From Pseudoalteromonas sp. 3D05 (GTDB lineage: Bacteria; Pseudomonadota; Gammaproteobacteria; Enterobacterales; Alteromonadaceae): a stretch of DNA of 64,000 nucleotides. Of this stretch, positions 61,880-64,000 are shown one piece after another. The position numbers were made by a program, and so were the translations under genes. The notes under the pieces are model-generated. The model was not told the origin of the DNA and ran no database searches. It saw only the letters and a list, made by a program, of their open reading frames with translations. The stretch covers positions 25,723 through 89,722 of the forward strand of contig NZ_PDUS01000015.1 in NCBI RefSeq assembly GCF_002723455.1, given 5' to 3'. How positions within the stretch are numbered: position 1 is the stretch's first letter; the number at the start of each line of letters is the position of its first letter.

Positions 61880-61905
61880 ATATGGACGGCAAAATTGTTT
61901 TCAAG
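61880..61905 (-). promoter_or_regulatory. Sigma-32 (heat shock) promoter of ibpA
   Basis: On the minus strand CTTGAAA (61899-61905) and GTCCATAT (61880-61887) match the heat-shock consensus CTTGAA / CCCCATnT with an 11-base gap between the quoted blocks. The predicted leader is about 130 bases, ending in the ROSE-like hairpin. Confidence 0.7.
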
Positions 61906-61936
61906 TAAAAAAATAAAAAAGTTTAAAAAATAATGA

Positions 61937-61959
61937 GGGACATACTCTTTGTATGCCCC
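61937..61959 (-). terminator. Terminator after the peroxiredoxin-like gene
   Basis: GGGACATAC (61937-61945) pairs with GTATGCCCC (61951-61959) with one mismatch at the A/C position; the minus strand continues TCATTATTTTTT. It lies 11 bp past the stop codon. Confidence 0.65.
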
Positions 61960-61970
61960 ACTCCTCTAAA

Positions 61971-62504
61971 TTATGGTGCAAATGTGCCACGAATTGGGTA
62001 ATCGTTTTCACGAATAAACTTAATACCTGAGAGTAGCGCATTTAGATCAGGGCGCGAAAATGGCGCGTTAGATTTATCAGTGATCTGAATTTGATTATCT
62101 TCATTAAGTACAAATATCGCAGGCTCTGCAAATGGATGATCGGTCTCATTTTTATTACGCGGCTCACTAATATAAACGCCTAAATCAGTCATTTGCTCGA
62201 GTGTTAAGCCAGAATAAAGCGGGAAATTAACCTCTAAGTCCTTCAAATGTCCGTTCAACTGCTCTTGGCTATCAGCACTGACAGCGGCAACCTCGATACC
62301 AGCCTCAGTGTAGTCATCTTTTATCTTAGCCAGAGCGTTTAATTGCTTAGTGCATAGCGGGCAATGCTTACCACGGTAAATAACTATCATCTTCCAAGGT
62401 AACTCAGTTTGTCGCTCGGTTATATCAAGAGATTTGCCATCAACATCATTTGCCGTCAATGTAGGCATTATGTCTGCGGGTGCTGTAATCTTGTTCATAA
62501 TCAT
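61971..62504 (-). CDS. Peroxiredoxin-like (AhpC/TSA) family protein
   Basis: A 177-residue thioredoxin-fold protein without a signal peptide. The active site reads YRGKHCPLCTKQL, a CxxC where classical peroxiredoxins have a single peroxidatic Cys in a PxxxTxxC context, so the chemistry could be peroxide reduction or thiol transfer. The fold continues with VAAVSADSQEQL and EPAIFVLNEDNQI. AAGGAG lies upstream; of the two close ATGs (M1 and M3) the second, at 62498, has the better spacing. Divergent from a second thioredoxin-fold gene. Confidence 0.85.
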   Translation of the reverse strand: MIMNKITAPADIMPTLTANDVDGKSLDITERQTELPWKMIVIYRGKHCPLCTKQLNALAKIKDDYTEAGIEVAAVSADSQEQLNGHLKDLEVNFPLYSGLTLEQMTDLGVYISEPRNKNETDHPFAEPAIFVLNEDNQIQITDKSNAPFSRPDLNALLSGIKFIRENDYPIRGTFAP

Positions 62505-62615
62505 GATCTCCTTTGTAAAGTGTAAACCTAAACATCTTCATGGTTTTCATTAAAATAACTTAGGGTTAAACTTAATAATTCAACCACAAGAATGTCACTC
62601 AGTTTGGAGATATGC

Positions 62616-63110
62616 TTGAAACTCATTCGCAGTACACTGATAAACATAGCTTTGGCAGCAATAATCTTTTTTCTGGTTAGCGCGTTTCAAGAGCGTAATC
62701 TACTAAAGACAAATAACAGCCCAGCTCCCTACTTTAGCTTGGCATTGCTTAATAATATCGATAAACGTTTGAGTATCGCTGAGCTTAAAGGAAAAACGAC
62801 TGTTATTTACTTTTTCGCCCCCTGGTGCACGGTTTGCAAATACAGCATGCCAAATTTAGAAGCCGCCATAAAAGGCAGTGACATTAATGCGATTGGTATT
62901 GCACTGGATTATAAAAGTACAATGCAAGTAGAAGAGTTTGTCAGTGATTTAGCGCTGACAATGCCAATACTGCTTGGAAATGAGCAAACTCAAGCTAACT
63001 ATAAAGTATCCGCTTTTCCTACCTATTACATTATCAATGAGCAACTTCAGATCAGTGCGCGTTCTATGGGTTATTCAAGCCAATTAGGTATTACATTAAG
63101 GGCTTTGTAA
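62616..63110 (+). CDS. Membrane-anchored thioredoxin-fold (TlpA-like) protein
   Basis: A thioredoxin-fold protein with one N-terminal helix (LINIALAAIIFFLVSAF) that should anchor it facing the periplasm. The active site is FFAPWCTVCKYSMPNLEAA, a CxxC redox motif, and the cis-Pro region is SAFPTYYIINEQ. I favour a TTG start (L-K-L-I-R-S-T), six bases after GGAG, giving 164 residues; an ATG at 62592 would give 172 and overlap the ribosome site. Likely a thiol oxidoreductase of TlpA/ScsD type. Confidence 0.85.
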   Translation: MKLIRSTLINIALAAIIFFLVSAFQERNLLKTNNSPAPYFSLALLNNIDKRLSIAELKGKTTVIYFFAPWCTVCKYSMPNLEAAIKGSDINAIGIALDYKSTMQVEEFVSDLALTMPILLGNEQTQANYKVSAFPTYYIINEQLQISARSMGYSSQLGITLRAL

Positions 63111-63226
63111 CTGTGTAATAATTTGCAACACTTAGCCTACAAGTACTTACAGTTTACTAAGTATTTTTACGTTGTTTCTCTCTATGATACGTGGCAGTCA
63201 CATTCGTTCACAACCATGGAAGAGAC

Positions 63227-64000
63227 ATGATAGCCAACCAACTGAACACACTTTTTTGTTTAACGCCGCTTGCCCTTTGCTTGCCACTATTAGCACAGGC
63301 AAATACTGATTCATCAACAAATAAAGACACAATGGAACATATAGACGTTGTCTATAAACGCAGCAGTATCACCAGTGAAATAACAGAAAACACTGAAAAA
63401 TTAGTCACTATGCCCGGCGCAATGGGCGACCCGCTCCGTGCTGTTTTTGCATTACCAGGTGTCGTTGCTGCGGGTGGCTCAATGAGTGAGCCAGCTGTAC
63501 GTGGTTCATCACCTGATGACAACCTATTTGAAGTTGACTTTATGCCTGCAGGCTATATCTTTCATGACTTTGGCAGCTCCATTTTTAATCGTTATTTAAT
63601 TCAAGATTTTCAGTTTTACTCGGCAGGCTACGGTTCCAGCTATAGCAATGCCACTGGTGCCGTGTTTGACGTAACACTGCTTAACCCAAAGTACCAACCG
63701 ATTACAACCACACTGGATTTTACAATGTTTAATGCCGGTGTTTTTATGGAAGGACAGTTAACAGAAAACACCGCATTTTATTTATCAGGGCGAAAAAGTA
63801 CCTTACCCCTATTTTTCTCAAAGGGTGAAGAGCTTGAAGATGACGATGGAGAGCTCAGTGGTGTCACCATTAACGATGCGCCTGATGATCATGACTATCA
63901 AGGAAAGTGGATTTGGGACATCAATGATAAAAATGCACTTACGGTATCATTTACAGGCGCTAAAGATTCAGTTGCAGCAGGTTTTAATCAGCGTGCCGAA
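63227..64000 (+). CDS. TonB-dependent receptor, N-terminal part (cut by window end)
   Basis: An open frame of 258 codons without a stop runs from an ATG (M-I-A-N-Q-L) to the window edge. A signal peptide (residues 1-25, ending LLAQA) is followed by a plug domain: GDPLRAVFALPGVVAAGGSM, EPAVRGSSPDDNLFEVDFMP, then YGSSYSNATGAVFDVTL, which resembles TonB-dependent receptor plug motifs. Later residues begin beta-strands of the barrel. Substrate cannot be told from this part. GAAGAG lies before the ATG. Confidence 0.85.
   Translation, partial: MIANQLNTLFCLTPLALCLPLLAQANTDSSTNKDTMEHIDVVYKRSSITSEITENTEKLVTMPGAMGDPLRAVFALPGVVAAGGSMSEPAVRGSSPDDNLFEVDFMPAGYIFHDFGSSIFNRYLIQDFQFYSAGYGSSYSNATGAVFDVTLLNPKYQPITTTLDFTMFNAGVFMEGQLTENTAFYLSGRKSTLPLFFSKGEELEDDDGELSGVTINDAPDDHDYQGKWIWDINDKNALTVSFTGAKDSVAAGFNQRAE

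Overview
The window is a dense stretch of core chromosome from a moderately AT-rich marine gammaproteobacterium. Protein sequences and gene order resemble Alteromonadales, most likely Pseudoalteromonas or a close relative. This rests on recognised protein families and synteny, not on a database search. Almost every gene is intact; only the last one, a TonB-dependent receptor, is cut by the window edge.

Layout. (1) 1-6.3 kb, minus strand: accA, dnaE, rnhB, lpxB. (2) 6.3-13 kb, plus strand: a five-gene cytochrome bd cluster, cydA-cydB-cydX-cydD-cydC, encoding the quinol oxidase, its small subunit and the CydDC exporter needed for assembly. (3) 13-26 kb, minus strand: rpsB, tsf, pyrH, frr, uppS, cdsA, dxr, rseP, bamA, skp, lpxD, fabZ, lpxA, the classic translation/envelope block. 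In enterobacteria lpxA runs straight into lpxB-rnhB-dnaE-accA, so here the cyd cluster sits in the middle of a normally continuous block. (4) 26-30.4 kb, plus strand: map, glnD, dapD, diverging from rpsB. (5) 30.4-41 kb: accessory genes, namely a DUF2804 protein, a BetT-like BCCT transporter, an RND permease with its adaptor, a methyl-accepting chemotaxis protein and an unrecognised membrane protein. (6) 41-47 kb, minus strand: a six-gene Mrp multisubunit Na+/H+ antiporter operon with fused MrpA-MrpB. (7) 47-58.7 kb, minus strand: tRNA-fMet, rimP, nusA, infB, rbfA, truB, rpsO, pnp, nlpI and a membrane-anchored metallopeptidase-like gene overlapping nlpI. (8) 58.8-64 kb: an accessory stretch with a degenerate globin-fold protein, an iron-sulfur photolyase, IbpA-type Hsp20, a peroxiredoxin-like protein, a thioredoxin-fold protein and the start of a TonB-dependent receptor.

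Regulatory signals visible include promoters for lpxB, cydA, rpsB and tRNA-fMet, a sigma-32-type promoter plus a ROSE-like RNA thermometer for ibpA, an FNR-like box over the cydA -35 element, attenuator-like hairpins between tRNA-fMet and rimP, and many intrinsic terminators. The genes support lipid A, phospholipid and isoprenoid precursor synthesis, outer-membrane assembly, translation and RNA decay, low-oxygen respiration, and sodium and osmotic balance suited to a marine cell.

No CRISPR array, prophage, transposase gene or recognised defence system was found. The best candidates for something undescribed are the nlpI-coupled metallopeptidase-like protein, the globin-fold protein that seems to lack haem ligands beside the photolyase, and a 106-bp element bounded by perfect 15-bp inverted repeats upstream of mrpA.
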